A stretch of DNA of 64,000 bases from positions 1,488,001 to 1,552,000 of the forward strand of contig NZ_BCVC01000001.1 of assembly GCF_001591545.1 (NCBI RefSeq). The letters are read 5' to 3'. Below the pieces are notes generated by a model. The model made no database searches. It saw only the letters and a list, made by a program, of their open reading frames with translations, and was not told the origin of the DNA. The DNA comes from Lederbergia lenta NBRC 16444. GTDB lineage: Bacteria; Bacillota; Bacilli; Bacillales; Bacillaceae_C. The stretch's first letter is position 1. Each line of letters opens with the position of its first letter. Below, piece by piece: positions 49,087 to 58,519 of this stretch. The translations under genes and the position numbers were made by a program.

Positions 49087-49806
49087 CTAAAATCCTTGGA
49101 AATCTCCAAATATCGGTGCTAATAATGAATTGATAAGTGATAATTTATCCAAAAACAAAACAATTCCCATTACTATCATTATTCCTCCGCCGATTTTCAT
49201 TACAGAACCACTGTATTTTTTTACCCAAGTAAATTTAGTAATGAAAAATGCCATAAAAAGAAAAGGAAGGCTAAAACCTAAAACATAAGCTGCCATATAC
49301 CAAAGCCCCTGTGATGGATTTGCACCTACAAGTGCTAATGTTGCTGCTAAAATTGGACCCATACAAGGTGTCCAGCCTATTGCAAAAGCTAATCCAATTA
49401 GTACTGAACCTAAATATCCAGCTGGTTTATTTTTAATATGTAACTTATGCTCCTTCATCAAAAATTTTGGTTGTATTAGCCCGATAGTTATTAATCCAAA
49501 GACCACCATTAAAATAGCACCAATTTGTCGAACCAAATCTCCGTATTGAAAATACCAAGTCTCTAATAAAGTCGAACTTCCAACTGTTCCGAAACCAATC
49601 ACTAAATAAATTATCGAAAATCCAAACAAAAAGAAAATTGTATGCAAAATCGCTTTGCGCTGTCCTTTTAATTCACCCATTTGTATTTCCACTACACTCA
49701 TTCCTGTAATATATGATAAAAATGCAGGATAAAGTGGAAATACACATGGCGATATAAAAGTTAATGCTCCTGCGCCGAATGCAAGTATAATTGAAATGTC
49801 CGCCAT
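49087..49806 (-). CDS. CcdA-family thiol-disulfide transporter, second copy
   Basis: A 239-residue six-helix CcdA. The redox cysteines are in [19 protein letters not shown] (C21) and GWTPCMGPIL. It ends FGDFQGF exactly like the copy at 31179, so the two are close paralogues. The start MADISIILAFGAG follows GGGGGGCGTTG; a longer reading to 49857 adds an implausible extension. It stands alone with no thioredoxin or cytochrome partner. Confidence 0.92.
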   Translation of the reverse strand: MADISIILAFGAGALTFISPCVFPLYPAFLSYITGMSVVEIQMGELKGQRKAILHTIFFLFGFSIIYLVIGFGTVGSSTLLETWYFQYGDLVRQIGAILMVVFGLITIGLIQPKFLMKEHKLHIKNKPAGYLGSVLIGLAFAIGWTPCMGPILAATLALVGANPSQGLWYMAAYVLGFSLPFLFMAFFITKFTWVKKYSGSVMKIGGGIMIVMGIVLFLDKLSLINSLLAPIFGDFQGF

Positions 49807-49890
49807 CAACGCCCCCCAAACAAATGGAATCTTTGTGATTTTAATATAATATATCACAAAAGAATCTCTTGTGATTCGGCTTACTCATAG

Positions 49891-50052
49891 TCATTTTGGG
49901 TGATGTAGTTGTATCTTTTTCCCTCGATTACCACCGGCTTGGTATTGATTTTCATGACGTAAAATGTAAGTTCGGCCTTCAATCTTAATGACTGTCGGGA
50001 GACCTTTCTTACGTTTGATAACAGTTATTTCTGCAAGTAATTTGTCTAGCAA
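49891..50052 (-). CDS. Possible small basic protein
   Basis: From a TTG at 50052 with GAGGG 6 bases upstream a 53-residue basic product reads LLDKLLAEITVIKRKKGLPT and TYILRHENQYQAGGNRGKK. The frame stays open upstream to 50214 without a better start. A compositionally biased basic C-terminus and clean codon pattern suggest a real or recently lost gene. I do not recognise the family. Confidence 0.35.
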   Translation of the reverse strand: MLDKLLAEITVIKRKKGLPTVIKIEGRTYILRHENQYQAGGNRGKKIQLHHPK

Positions 50053-50280
50053 AAAGATCCCTCGCTTTATAAAGTTAGAAGCAATACAACTAGTGTGGAG
50101 GCATTTCCATCCAATTCTGTGTTGTGACTCCGTTTTAATGAATTCCCTTATAGCCCGGTTGATTATGGGTGCTAAATTGATTGCAAGATGGTTTCTATTC
50201 TGTGACCTGCACATTGCAAGCGAAATACCGCCCTTACCCTAGCTATGCGTTATTACATTTACATTCAGTTTACCACCTCT

Positions 50281-51402
<1,122 letters not shown>

Positions 51403-51996
51403 TCATCCTATCTTTTCATCAATACTTCCTTTGAATATATTTCTTGTGCTAGAAAAACCACCAATATAAGCAGCTCTTGTTCCCCATAATGCGGCATCAA
51501 ATTCATGAGCGCGTCTTGATCCAAACTCTGAGACGGGTTGATCTCTTACGACTTGTTTGATTCGAGAAGCTTTGGACGCAATAAGGGTTTGATAGTTTAC
51601 GATATTCAGCAAAGGTGTCTCAATGAGTTGCGCTTCGACTAATGGTGCTTCCACACGAGGAATTGGTTCATTGCCAAATACAATTTCTCCTTCTTTCATC
51701 GCTCGAACAGTACCTGTAAAGCGTACCGTTCGCAAACAATCAATATAGTCTTCTCGATAGCCAAGGTCTGTTAAATACCCCAAATCACTTTTAGAAAAGT
51801 GGAATGATTGAAGATATTCAATCATTCTTTCCAGTCCAACAAAGATTGCATACCCATTTCCAAATGGTAATTTACGAAAATACAAATCGAATACAGCTTT
51901 TTTGGTATGAATATTATCTTCCCAATAGGCTTCAGCCATATTGATTTGGTACAAGTCCATATGAAGAGCAAAGCTATCATCCATATACTTGTTCAT
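51403..51996 (-). pseudogene. pncB: Truncated nicotinate phosphoribosyltransferase (N-terminal 40%)
   Basis: The open frame encodes about 197 residues matching the N-terminus of bacterial NAPRTase (about 490 residues). It shows LHMDLYQINMAEAYWEDNIH, KAVFDLYFRKLPFGNGYAIF, VEAPLVEAQLIETPLLNIVN and EFGSRRAHEFDAALWGTRAA. After YIGGFSSTRN the family sequence breaks off and ends in KGSIDEKIG. The catalytic histidine and phosphate-binding regions are missing, so NAD salvage activity is not expected. The 3' part seems replaced by the mnmA segment. AGGAGG precedes the start, and it is in line with the sirtuin/HD genes. Confidence 0.85.
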
Positions 51997-52053
51997 AATC
52001 ATTTCCTCCTAAACTAACAAAATACAGCTAGGCTTGCTCAAGTTTAATAGGTT

Positions 52054-52635
52054 TTATGAATTCGTTTCATTACTTCTACATAGGAGATCTTTAGCAAAGT
52101 CGACAAGTTGTTGTGCTTCTTCGGTCCGAAGAAATTGTACATCTAAAGCATCGGGGCCTAGACGGAACCGATCCAGTGCATCAGCATCTTTGAAAATCTG
52201 ATACAGCAGCACCGCCCTTTCATCTAAGCTAGACGACTTTTTAATCTCTGATAAACCAAGCGAATCATCCTGATCGTGGTAATAGGTGATGTAATAGGTT
52301 TGCTCATCATATGACAAATCGTGGTTACGACAATAATCTTTGTAGTACTCAGCCGCACGACTACCATGTCCTCTATCAATCCCATCATCGAGGCGACGGG
52401 AATCATGGAAAACAGCTGCCATGGCGAGTGCGTCCTTTTCCTCTTCACTTAGGTTTTTTCGATGTGCGATGAGAAGAGCCAGAAGTAGCACGCGCGCGCA
52501 ATGGGATTTCGTATGCCATTCACTCTCAGGAAGCCAAAACTCAACGTTTTGTTCCATGAATGCATACCATCGTTCATAAAGCTCTTTGATTGGTTGGCAG
52601 ATAGGATCATTCAGAACGTTCGCTAAAAACATCAT
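52054..52635 (-). CDS. HD-domain phosphohydrolase
   Basis: A 193-residue HD-superfamily protein. Candidate metal ligands are H45 (SHCARVLLLALL), H77-D78 (AAVFHDSRRLDDGIDRGHG), H120 (YYHDQDDS) and D150 (FKDADALDRFRLG). The order H...HD...D is complete, so a nucleotide or phosphate-ester hydrolase is likely. It is 30 bases after a sirtuin gene and 57 before the pncB fragment in the same direction, which suggests a shared transcript. Substrate unknown. Confidence 0.85.
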   Translation of the reverse strand: MMFLANVLNDPICQPIKELYERWYAFMEQNVEFWLPESEWHTKSHCARVLLLALLIAHRKNLSEEEKDALAMAAVFHDSRRLDDGIDRGHGSRAAEYYKDYCRNHDLSYDEQTYYITYYHDQDDSLGLSEIKKSSSLDERAVLLYQIFKDADALDRFRLGPDALDVQFLRTEEAQQLVDFAKDLLCRSNETNS

Positions 52636-52665
52636 CTATTTCCTCCTCTTTTTCAAATAAACAGC

Positions 52666-53511
52666 TTATTTCATCTCCACCAATTGCTGTAACACTTTCG
52701 CGATATCCCCATCAATACCAATAGACTTGGCTGCAATTGCATCTGGAATATAAAGCTCCCTCCCCTTGTTAAGGGTAATATAGGTAGCATGTATCTCCGC
52801 ATTGGTTAACTTCATCAACGGAGCTTTGATTAATTGATTTCTTGCACCTACACCTAATTCCAGCAAGACTAATTTTTTACCATATGCATTTTCGATAAAA
52901 TCTTGATAAGCCTGATAGCTCCTTTGCCAAGACTCATCTCTTAGAAAATTCCGATCAACTTCAATATGGACTTGCATTGGACCACCACAATTTGGACATG
53001 TAGGAATAAGGTCCAAAGGCACTTTTCCATTCTCTTGCTGTTCTGCCATTTTGCTTAGTACTTCATCGCCAGGATAAATTTGATCACAGCAACCATGTGA
53101 GCATTGCAGATTTCGGCAATTGCCTTCTATTTCGAAGAGACGTTCCATTGGAAATCCTGCCTGACTAAAATGATCATCTATATTAGAGGTGACTACAAAA
53201 AAGTTTTTATCTTTTACAAGTTCATGAAGATTTTTCATTACTGGACTGGCTTCATCCCTATATAGGAAGTAGTTGTACATCCGGCTGAAAAATGCCCACT
53301 TTTCTTCTTCGGAAGGAAAGGGGAAAAAACATCCCTGTATGATGCTACGAAAACCATAATTTTCACGAAAATCTCCAAAAATCTCTAGAAAGTCCTCGTT
53401 TTCCGCAAAGATATGGATGCCTTCCGAAATGGAAAGGCCGTTACTTGCACCAATAATAATTCCGTCAGCCTCTTCTATTTTTGTTAAAATCTTATTATAT
53501 TTCTCTTCCAT
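52666..53511 (-). CDS. SirTM-like sirtuin A, divergent active site
   Basis: A 281-residue Sir2-fold protein. The nucleotide loop is IIIGASNGLSISEG (18-31) and the second NAD motif VTSNIDDHFSQAG (107-119). Where classical sirtuins have the catalytic H in (E)LHG, this one reads EIEGN, with E129. Zinc cysteines lie in LQCSHGCC and PTCPNCGGPM. It is the most diverged of three tandem paralogues; macrodomain-linked sirtuins usually have Gln there. Activity may be altered. GGAGAGCAT precedes the ATG. Confidence 0.85.
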   Translation of the reverse strand: MEEKYNKILTKIEEADGIIIGASNGLSISEGIHIFAENEDFLEIFGDFRENYGFRSIIQGCFFPFPSEEEKWAFFSRMYNYFLYRDEASPVMKNLHELVKDKNFFVVTSNIDDHFSQAGFPMERLFEIEGNCRNLQCSHGCCDQIYPGDEVLSKMAEQQENGKVPLDLIPTCPNCGGPMQVHIEVDRNFLRDESWQRSYQAYQDFIENAYGKKLVLLELGVGARNQLIKAPLMKLTNAEIHATYITLNKGRELYIPDAIAAKSIGIDGDIAKVLQQLVEMK

Positions 53512-53599
53512 ATGCTCTCCATCCTTATCAGATAATGATTCAAAACCAGGTCATACAATACTTATGCGAAATCTGCATTTATCCTCTTCCTATTTCTTG

Positions 53600-54478
53600 T
53601 CAAACCGCACCTTGTTTCCTTTCTTTTTGCTGTTCAGTCAGAACATTACTCAGTACTGTTGCTATATCTTCATGAACAGCAAGTCCCTTATTCTTCAATT
53701 CTTGCGGCAGCAATGCATCCTTTGGATTGATGGTGATATAGTAAGCATCCGGCCAAGTGTAAGTCATGTTCCAGAAAGGTTCTTTAATGAACATCGGAGT
53801 CATTTGACCAACACCCAATTCTAGAAAGAGAATTTTCTTATTTTGATTTTCCAGAAGAAATGTACGATATTTATGATGCTCATCTCTATATTTCTCGCCT
53901 TCCAAAAATACGAAGGAACGAACCCATAATTCCATAGGACCGCCACATTCCGGGCACTTTGGAACCATGTCGGACGGAATCTTCGTTCCATCGATGTGGG
54001 CACATAATTCCTTTGCCTGTTCCGCATAAGGATAAATACCATCGTGGCAAGGGCCACTACACTGTAAATAAGTCCAGTTACCTTGAATAGCGCTCACTTT
54101 TTCCTCTGGGAACACCTGTAAAAATTGGGTGTCTTGATTTGTAGTAAGAATATAATAATTTTTATCTTTTATTATTTCATATAAATCCTTATATGGCTGA
54201 CCGATAGGGACTTCCGTGACAAAGTTTATTAAAGTGGCAAGATATGCCCACCGTTCTTCTTCCGTGCGGAATTTATAATAAAATCCTCCAAAGATGCTAT
54301 CAATCCCATATTTTTCAGCAAACACATTAAAATGCTCCCGAAAATTCTCATCATCGAGATACCAGTTATATCCACCAGCTGCAGACATGCCGGCAGCACC
54401 ACCAACTACAATCGCATCAGCTTCTTCAATCTTTTCTAGTATTGTGCCTATAATGTTTTGATATTGTTGTGTTAACAT
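53600..54478 (-). CDS. SirTM-like sirtuin B
   Basis: A 292-residue Sir2-fold protein of the macrodomain-linked (class M) kind. The NAD loop is VVGGAAGMSAAGGYNWY (24-40). TTNQDTQF (112-119) replaces TQNID, and IQGNWTYLQC puts Q132 at the classical catalytic His position. Zinc cysteines are in LQCSGPCHD and PKCPECGGPM. Characterised class M sirtuins are protein ADP-ribosyltransferases acting on lipoylated GcvH-L; no gcvH-L, lplA2 or macrodomain gene is present here. GGGGGTC precedes the ATG. Confidence 0.9.
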   Translation of the reverse strand: MLTQQYQNIIGTILEKIEEADAIVVGGAAGMSAAGGYNWYLDDENFREHFNVFAEKYGIDSIFGGFYYKFRTEEERWAYLATLINFVTEVPIGQPYKDLYEIIKDKNYYILTTNQDTQFLQVFPEEKVSAIQGNWTYLQCSGPCHDGIYPYAEQAKELCAHIDGTKIPSDMVPKCPECGGPMELWVRSFVFLEGEKYRDEHHKYRTFLLENQNKKILFLELGVGQMTPMFIKEPFWNMTYTWPDAYYITINPKDALLPQELKNKGLAVHEDIATVLSNVLTEQQKERKQGAV

Positions 54479-54579
54479 ATTTTGACCCCCTAATGATATT
54501 TTGTTCGCGTATATAGCACCCTCTTAATATTTTTGAAATCTAGAGGTCTTTATTCAGCTGACCCCTCTTTCACTTGGGT

Positions 54580-54668
54580 TCTAATGCATTATATAGTGAG
54601 TATCAATCCGCGGACAAGTATGCGCTTTTTCTGCACATACTATCCAATATGATAGTGTTAATATTAAT
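54580..54668. repeat. Duplicated promoter/operator region, copy 1 (without hxlR)
   Basis: This stretch matches 55728-55815: shared ATTATATAGT, ACAAGTATGC, CATACTATCC and GATAGTGT in the same order and spacing. It keeps the inverted repeats AGTATG/CATACT (54617-54641) and ACTATC/GATAGT (54639-54656), although the hxlR gene that follows copy 2 is absent. It lies upstream of sirtuin B. Confidence 0.85.
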
Positions 54669-54707
54669 GGTAGGCATTCGACTAAATCAATTACATTAGA
54701 AACCTTT

Positions 54708-55601
54708 TTAAAATCGGTATATTCCGCTGGCGTCTCGTTGATCCTTATTTGTCTTTACGTTCAAAGTGTCTTTAAATACACGGGCAATGTCCTCATTAAT
54801 TGTGATTCCTTTTTCCTCTATCTTTCTAGGAATTATCGCATCCTTAGGGTTAATACTAATGTAGTAAGCTCTTGGCAAACTATAAGTCATCTCCCAGAAT
54901 GGCTCTTTAATAAACTTCGGAGTCATTGTGCCTACACCTAATTCCAAAAATAGAATCCTTTTATATTTGTTTCTCATCATAAATACTTGGTATTTATTTA
55001 ATTCGCTTTTAAAAGTGCTTCCTTCTAAGAATTGAGGGGAACGAACCCATGGTTCCATGAACCGCCCACACTTTGGACATTTTGGTATCAAGTCTGGAGA
55101 TATTCTAGTTCCCTCTATTTTTGCGTATATTATCTCTATTTGCTCTTTATTTAGATAAACCTGATCATGGCAAGGTTCGCTGCATTGAAAATAGCGCCAA
55201 TCTCCTTGAATCAAGGAAACCCTCTTTTCAGGAAAAGCCTTTGAAAACTGTGCATCTTGATTTGTAGTAATAATAAAATAATCTTTTTCTTGGATTAGTT
55301 GAAGTAAATCAAGGTAGGTCTGACCGACTTTGGAATCATATACGAACTTGATTAAGGTAGCGATATAGGCCCAGCGTTCTTCTCTAGTTATAAAACGATA
55401 ATAAAAGCCGTAAAAAATACTTTCAATATTATATTTTTCTGCGAATTTCCCAAAGTGATTCAAAAAGGTTTCGTCAGTCCGATACCAGTTGAATCCGGCA
55501 GCGGCAGACATGCCAGCAGCACCACCAACCAGAATTGCATCAGCTTCCTCGATTTTCTGAAGTAATATTCCTATATTGTCTTGATATAGTTGATCAAACA
55601 T
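54708..55601 (-). CDS. SirTM-like sirtuin C
   Basis: A 297-residue close paralogue of sirtuin B. It has VGGAAGMSAAAGFNWY (25-40), TTNQDAQF (112-119), and IQGDWRYFQC with Q132 at the catalytic position. Zinc pairs are in FQCSEPCHD and PKCPKCGRFM. It is divergent from an HxlR regulator across an operator-rich region. AGGAGG lies 11 bases upstream of the ATG. Together with sirtuin B it records a tandem duplication of gene plus promoter. Confidence 0.9.
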   Translation of the reverse strand: MFDQLYQDNIGILLQKIEEADAILVGGAAGMSAAAGFNWYRTDETFLNHFGKFAEKYNIESIFYGFYYRFITREERWAYIATLIKFVYDSKVGQTYLDLLQLIQEKDYFIITTNQDAQFSKAFPEKRVSLIQGDWRYFQCSEPCHDQVYLNKEQIEIIYAKIEGTRISPDLIPKCPKCGRFMEPWVRSPQFLEGSTFKSELNKYQVFMMRNKYKRILFLELGVGTMTPKFIKEPFWEMTYSLPRAYYISINPKDAIIPRKIEEKGITINEDIARVFKDTLNVKTNKDQRDASGIYRF

Positions 55602-55727
55602 ACTCTATATTTCCTCCTGTTAATATGGCTAAAAAAAATTTAAGCAATATATGCCCTTCTCAAATACCCAATAGTAAAATCTAGAGATGGAATATATTTT
55701 TATGTTTTGAAACCTGCTTTACTTGAA

Positions 55728-55815
55728 TCTAAATATATTATATAGTTGGTATAATCGAACAAACAAGTATGCAGTTTTTAGACGCATACTATCCAGGAGG
55801 ATAGTGTAATTATGA
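55728..55815. promoter_or_regulatory. HxlR operator region, copy 2 of the duplicated segment
   Basis: AGTATGC (55766-55772) and GCATACT (55784-55790) form one inverted repeat. ACTATCC and GGATAGT (55788-55805) form a second that covers the AGGAGG ribosome site of hxlR. Both are conserved in copy 1 at 54580-54668. HxlR-family dimers bind such repeats, so autoregulation and control of the sirtuin genes are likely. Confidence 0.75.
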
Positions 55816-56147
55816 AAACATCCAAAGTTAGTGTCGCCGATAACGAAGAAACTTTTTTTGGCTACACCCTTTCTATTATCAACGGTAAATGGAAACTGCT
55901 CATCATTTACTATTTATCAAAACATGGTGACGTGCGTTACAACGAACTTCAGCGTATGATCGGTAAAATAACCTATAGAACACTCAGTTCCACATTAAAG
56001 GAAATGGAAAGTGATGGCTTAGTTCATCGTGAAGAATACCCTCAAATTCCCCCAAAGGTGGAATATAGCCTTACTGAAAAGGGACAAACCCTTTGGCCTA
56101 TTATTCAGGAAATGTGCCAATGGGGAGAGCATAATAATGAAAAATAA
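55812..56147 (+). CDS. HxlR-family transcriptional regulator
   Basis: A 111-residue winged-helix protein: LSIINGKWKLLIIYYLSKHG, VRYNELQRMIGKITYRTLSS, TLKEMESDGLVHREEY and PPKVEYSLTEKG are the HxlR/MarR-like signature in order. There is no cysteine near the N-terminus, so it is not an obvious YodB/HypR-type thiol sensor. It is divergent from sirtuin C and probably controls the sirtuin cluster and itself. Confidence 0.92.
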   Translation: MKTSKVSVADNEETFFGYTLSIINGKWKLLIIYYLSKHGDVRYNELQRMIGKITYRTLSSTLKEMESDGLVHREEYPQIPPKVEYSLTEKGQTLWPIIQEMCQWGEHNNEK

Positions 56148-56227
56148 TGGTTGCTTTCGCATAGATTGTGGTTTTTCCACAGACCAGCTCAACCTTGATA
56201 TAATCCGATTTACGGAGAGGGTTTAGT

Positions 56228-56420
56228 GTGCGAGAAAATGTATATGAAGAGTTCATTGAATTAATCACAATAAATTGTCTTATTTGAAGCTATAAAACTA
56301 GATTTACCTCCAGAAGTTTACCAAGAAATCGATCATTGGTTTCACTGGCTTGCATGAGTTAAGCACTTAGCAATAGATAAATGGGTGGAATATATTGATT
56401 TCAGCGTGTCAAAAAGCTAA
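56228..56420 (+). pseudogene. Broken small gene of unknown family
   Basis: A GTG-started frame MRENVYEEFIELITINCLI stops, then a shifted frame gives EAIKLDLPPEVYQEIDHWFH, a TGA, and VKHLAIDKWVEYIDFSVSKS. Together they look like one 65-75-residue gene with a frameshift and a nonsense codon. Family not recognised. Confidence 0.45.
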
Positions 56421-56469
56421 CTACAATTTGGTCATGATGATAAAAAGTTGAACATTTAGATGACAAAAA

Positions 56470-56550
56470 AACGCTCAGAGTTGCACTGCACCTCAATTAT
56501 TAGACATCTTCTAACAATTGAGGTGCAGTTCATTTATTACTCTAAGCGTT
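56470..56550. terminator. Large bidirectional hairpin
   Basis: CTGCACCTCAATT (from 56486) pairs with AATTGAGGTGCAG (to 56528), continuing inwards through TTAGA/TCTAA. An outer AACGCT/AGCGTT pair encloses it. It lies between convergent transcription units. Confidence 0.75.
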
Positions 56551-56627
56551 ATAAATTTATTAAAGCCTCTGTTTGTTGAGTACTGTTTTACCGCTTCTCC
56601 TTAAGTATGATTACAATATTGAAATCA

Positions 56628-57077
56628 TTATGATTCTTTAAGAACCCAAGGTGTTTCTGTTTCAAAATCAATCTGAAGAGCTGGTCTGGGAAATGCGGCG
56701 GGAACAAACTGTAAATCGTTTGAAAAAGCAAAAGTGAAATGACCAATTTCCACTACATTTTCATCATTCCAACTGTGAGAGTTAACAGGTTTTCCCTTAA
56801 TTATTTTGCCGACGATATGGTAGCAACCACTGTATAATTGCAGCCCCTTTTTATTGGTCCCCAATTCTGATAATTGAACACACTTAGTAGGATTAATACC
56901 GAAACTATTAAAAAAATCCAACTCTACATTTGATAAAGATTTCATACCTTCGTAAAAGTTCAAACAATCTAAGCATTGGCATAATTCCCAATCATTATTG
57001 TATTGTTTTTTTGTTGCTTCGATATCTACTTCTATTATCCAATTATGGATTTCAACTTTTTGAATCAATTTCACCAC
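56628..57077 (-). CDS. Conserved hypothetical protein with CxxC motif
   Basis: A 149-residue soluble protein. Residues 30-42 contain WELCQCLDCLNFYEG, three cysteines that could bind a metal, followed by FNSFGINPTKCVQLSELG and YSGCYHIVGKIIKGKPVNSH. Related cysteine-containing hypothetical proteins occur in Firmicutes, but I know no function. The start is uncertain: GTG at 57077 or an in-frame TTG four codons later with better ribosome-site spacing. Confidence 0.65.
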   Translation of the reverse strand: MVKLIQKVEIHNWIIEVDIEATKKQYNNDWELCQCLDCLNFYEGMKSLSNVELDFFNSFGINPTKCVQLSELGTNKKGLQLYSGCYHIVGKIIKGKPVNSHSWNDENVVEIGHFTFAFSNDLQFVPAAFPRPALQIDFETETPWVLKES

Positions 57078-57252
57078 TCCCTGAACTTATTCACAAGGAC
57101 AATGCTAGATTACTAAGTTATTAAGGAATCATACCCTTTGATAGAATATGTGCCCCATAAAAAGTAAATTATTCCCTTCTTTCTTAAAAATAACACTTTT
57201 TATAAAAAGGGCAAAATAAACAAAGGTTCCGAAGGCTCCTTTGTCTCTACAC

Positions 57253-57297
57253 AAAAAGGTATAAAACTTCAATTAATATGAGGGGTTATACCTTTTT
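57253..57297 (-). terminator. Terminator of the Lrp-family gene
   Basis: AAAAAGGTATAA and TTATACCTTTTT are perfect 12-bp arms, usable in both directions. A second small hairpin ACAAAGG/CCTTTGT lies at about 57217-57245. Confidence 0.9.
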
Positions 57298-57335
57298 TGC
57301 AGTTTTTGACCTGATAGAAAAACAACTAGTTTATA

Positions 57336-57776
57336 TTATATAGCAGTTAGCGGATTCTGTTGTTTAATCTCCTGAATCGATAGATGTACAGCATAATTCC
57401 CATACTCAAGAATTTTATCCAGAAAAAGATTCAAATGTTCCTGGGAGTTAACTTTTAGTTTTAAATGATAACAGCCTTCTCCCGATACTCGGTGAACTTC
57501 CACTACCTCTTTCCATTCATTCATTAATCGTATAAACGAATCATGGTTTGCTGTTTTCATATAAATAATGACAAACGCCGTATACGTAAGCCCTACTTTC
57601 ATTTCATCAACTAGTAGAGAGTAGGCTTTAATGACACCATTATCCTCTAGTTTTTTTATCCGATTCCCTACCGCTTGTCCCGTCATATGAATTTGTTCAC
57701 CTAAGTCTTTCCATTGAATACGTGAGTTTTCGGATAATAACCGAAGGATCTGAAAATCAATATTATCAAGTTCCAT
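57336..57776 (-). CDS. Lrp/AsnC-family regulator
   Basis: A 146-residue protein with an N-terminal helix-turn-helix, LDNIDFQILRLLSENSRIQW, then DLGEQIHMTGQAVGNRIKKL. The C-terminal RAM effector domain shows EVHRVSGEGCYHLKLKVNSQ. It is divergent from a cysteine hydrolase gene, which it probably regulates. The effector is unknown, possibly an amino acid or amide. Confidence 0.92.
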   Translation of the reverse strand: MELDNIDFQILRLLSENSRIQWKDLGEQIHMTGQAVGNRIKKLEDNGVIKAYSLLVDEMKVGLTYTAFVIIYMKTANHDSFIRLMNEWKEVVEVHRVSGEGCYHLKLKVNSQEHLNLFLDKILEYGNYAVHLSIQEIKQQNPLTAI

Positions 57777-57897
57777 AATTAATTCCTTTCACCATGAAAT
57801 TGTTTGGGAGTAAAGTGTTTCGTCAACTTATCGATAAAAAGCATTATACGATATATGATTATAGTGTACCAAAATACTTTGAACGAGGTGGAGAATT

Positions 57898-58449
57898 ATG
57901 AGCACAGCTCTAATTATTGTAGATATTCAAAATGACTATTTTAAAAATGGAAGGATGGAATTAGTTAATCCAGATAAAGCGGCTACTAATGCTGCAAAAG
58001 TTCTTGATTGGTTTAGGCAGAACAACAAAGAAAATATTTTTCATGTCCAGCATATTGCAGCTGATCCAGCATTAGGATTCTTTCTTCCGGATACAAAGGG
58101 CGCCGAAATACATGAAACTGTTCAACCTTTGGAAAACGAAATTATGATCATCAAACATTTCCCTAACAGCTTCTTAGAGACTGATTTGGAAAGCAAATTA
58201 AAAGAAAAAGGAATAACCAAGGTAATCGTTGTCGGTATGATGACACATATGTGTATTGATGCAACAGTCAGAGCTGCAGTGGATTTAGGATATGAAACTA
58301 CACTTATTGAAGATGCATGTGCGACTCGAGACATGTCTTATGAAGGTAAGACCGTTACAGCTGAGCAAGTCCATTATGCATTTGTTAGCGCACTTAATGG
58401 TATGTACTGCGATGTAAAATCGACTGAAGATTTCCTGCAACAAAACTAA
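57898..58449 (+). CDS. Isochorismatase-family cysteine hydrolase
   Basis: A 183-residue hydrolase with the catalytic triad D9 (ALIIVDIQNDYF), K86 (IIKHFPNSF) and C119 (GMMTHMCIDATVRAA). This is the nicotinamidase/isochorismatase fold; the active-site sequence is that of the broad YcaC/YwoC-like group rather than classical PncA, which has metal-binding histidines. The substrate is uncertain. GAGGTGGAG precedes the ATG, and a divergent Lrp-type regulator is adjacent. Confidence 0.9.
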   Translation: MSTALIIVDIQNDYFKNGRMELVNPDKAATNAAKVLDWFRQNNKENIFHVQHIAADPALGFFLPDTKGAEIHETVQPLENEIMIIKHFPNSFLETDLESKLKEKGITKVIVVGMMTHMCIDATVRAAVDLGYETTLIEDACATRDMSYEGKTVTAEQVHYAFVSALNGMYCDVKSTEDFLQQN

Positions 58450-58476
58450 CAAAATTCACAAGAACAAAAAAAATGT

Positions 58477-58518
58477 AAAAGGCATTTGTAAATGATCTTA
58501 TTTTCAAATGCTTTTTTT
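58477..58518 (+). terminator. Terminator of the cysteine hydrolase gene
   Basis: GCATTTG and CAAATGC with flanking A and T pairs, followed by nine T. Confidence 0.85.
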
Positions 58519-58519
58519 T

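Noticed and set aside
52666-55601. Anti-phage SIR2 systems such as ThsA, DSR or SIR2-HerA
   Set aside because: The proteins are single-domain, SirTM-like and lack STING/SLOG, HerA or APAZ partners in the window.
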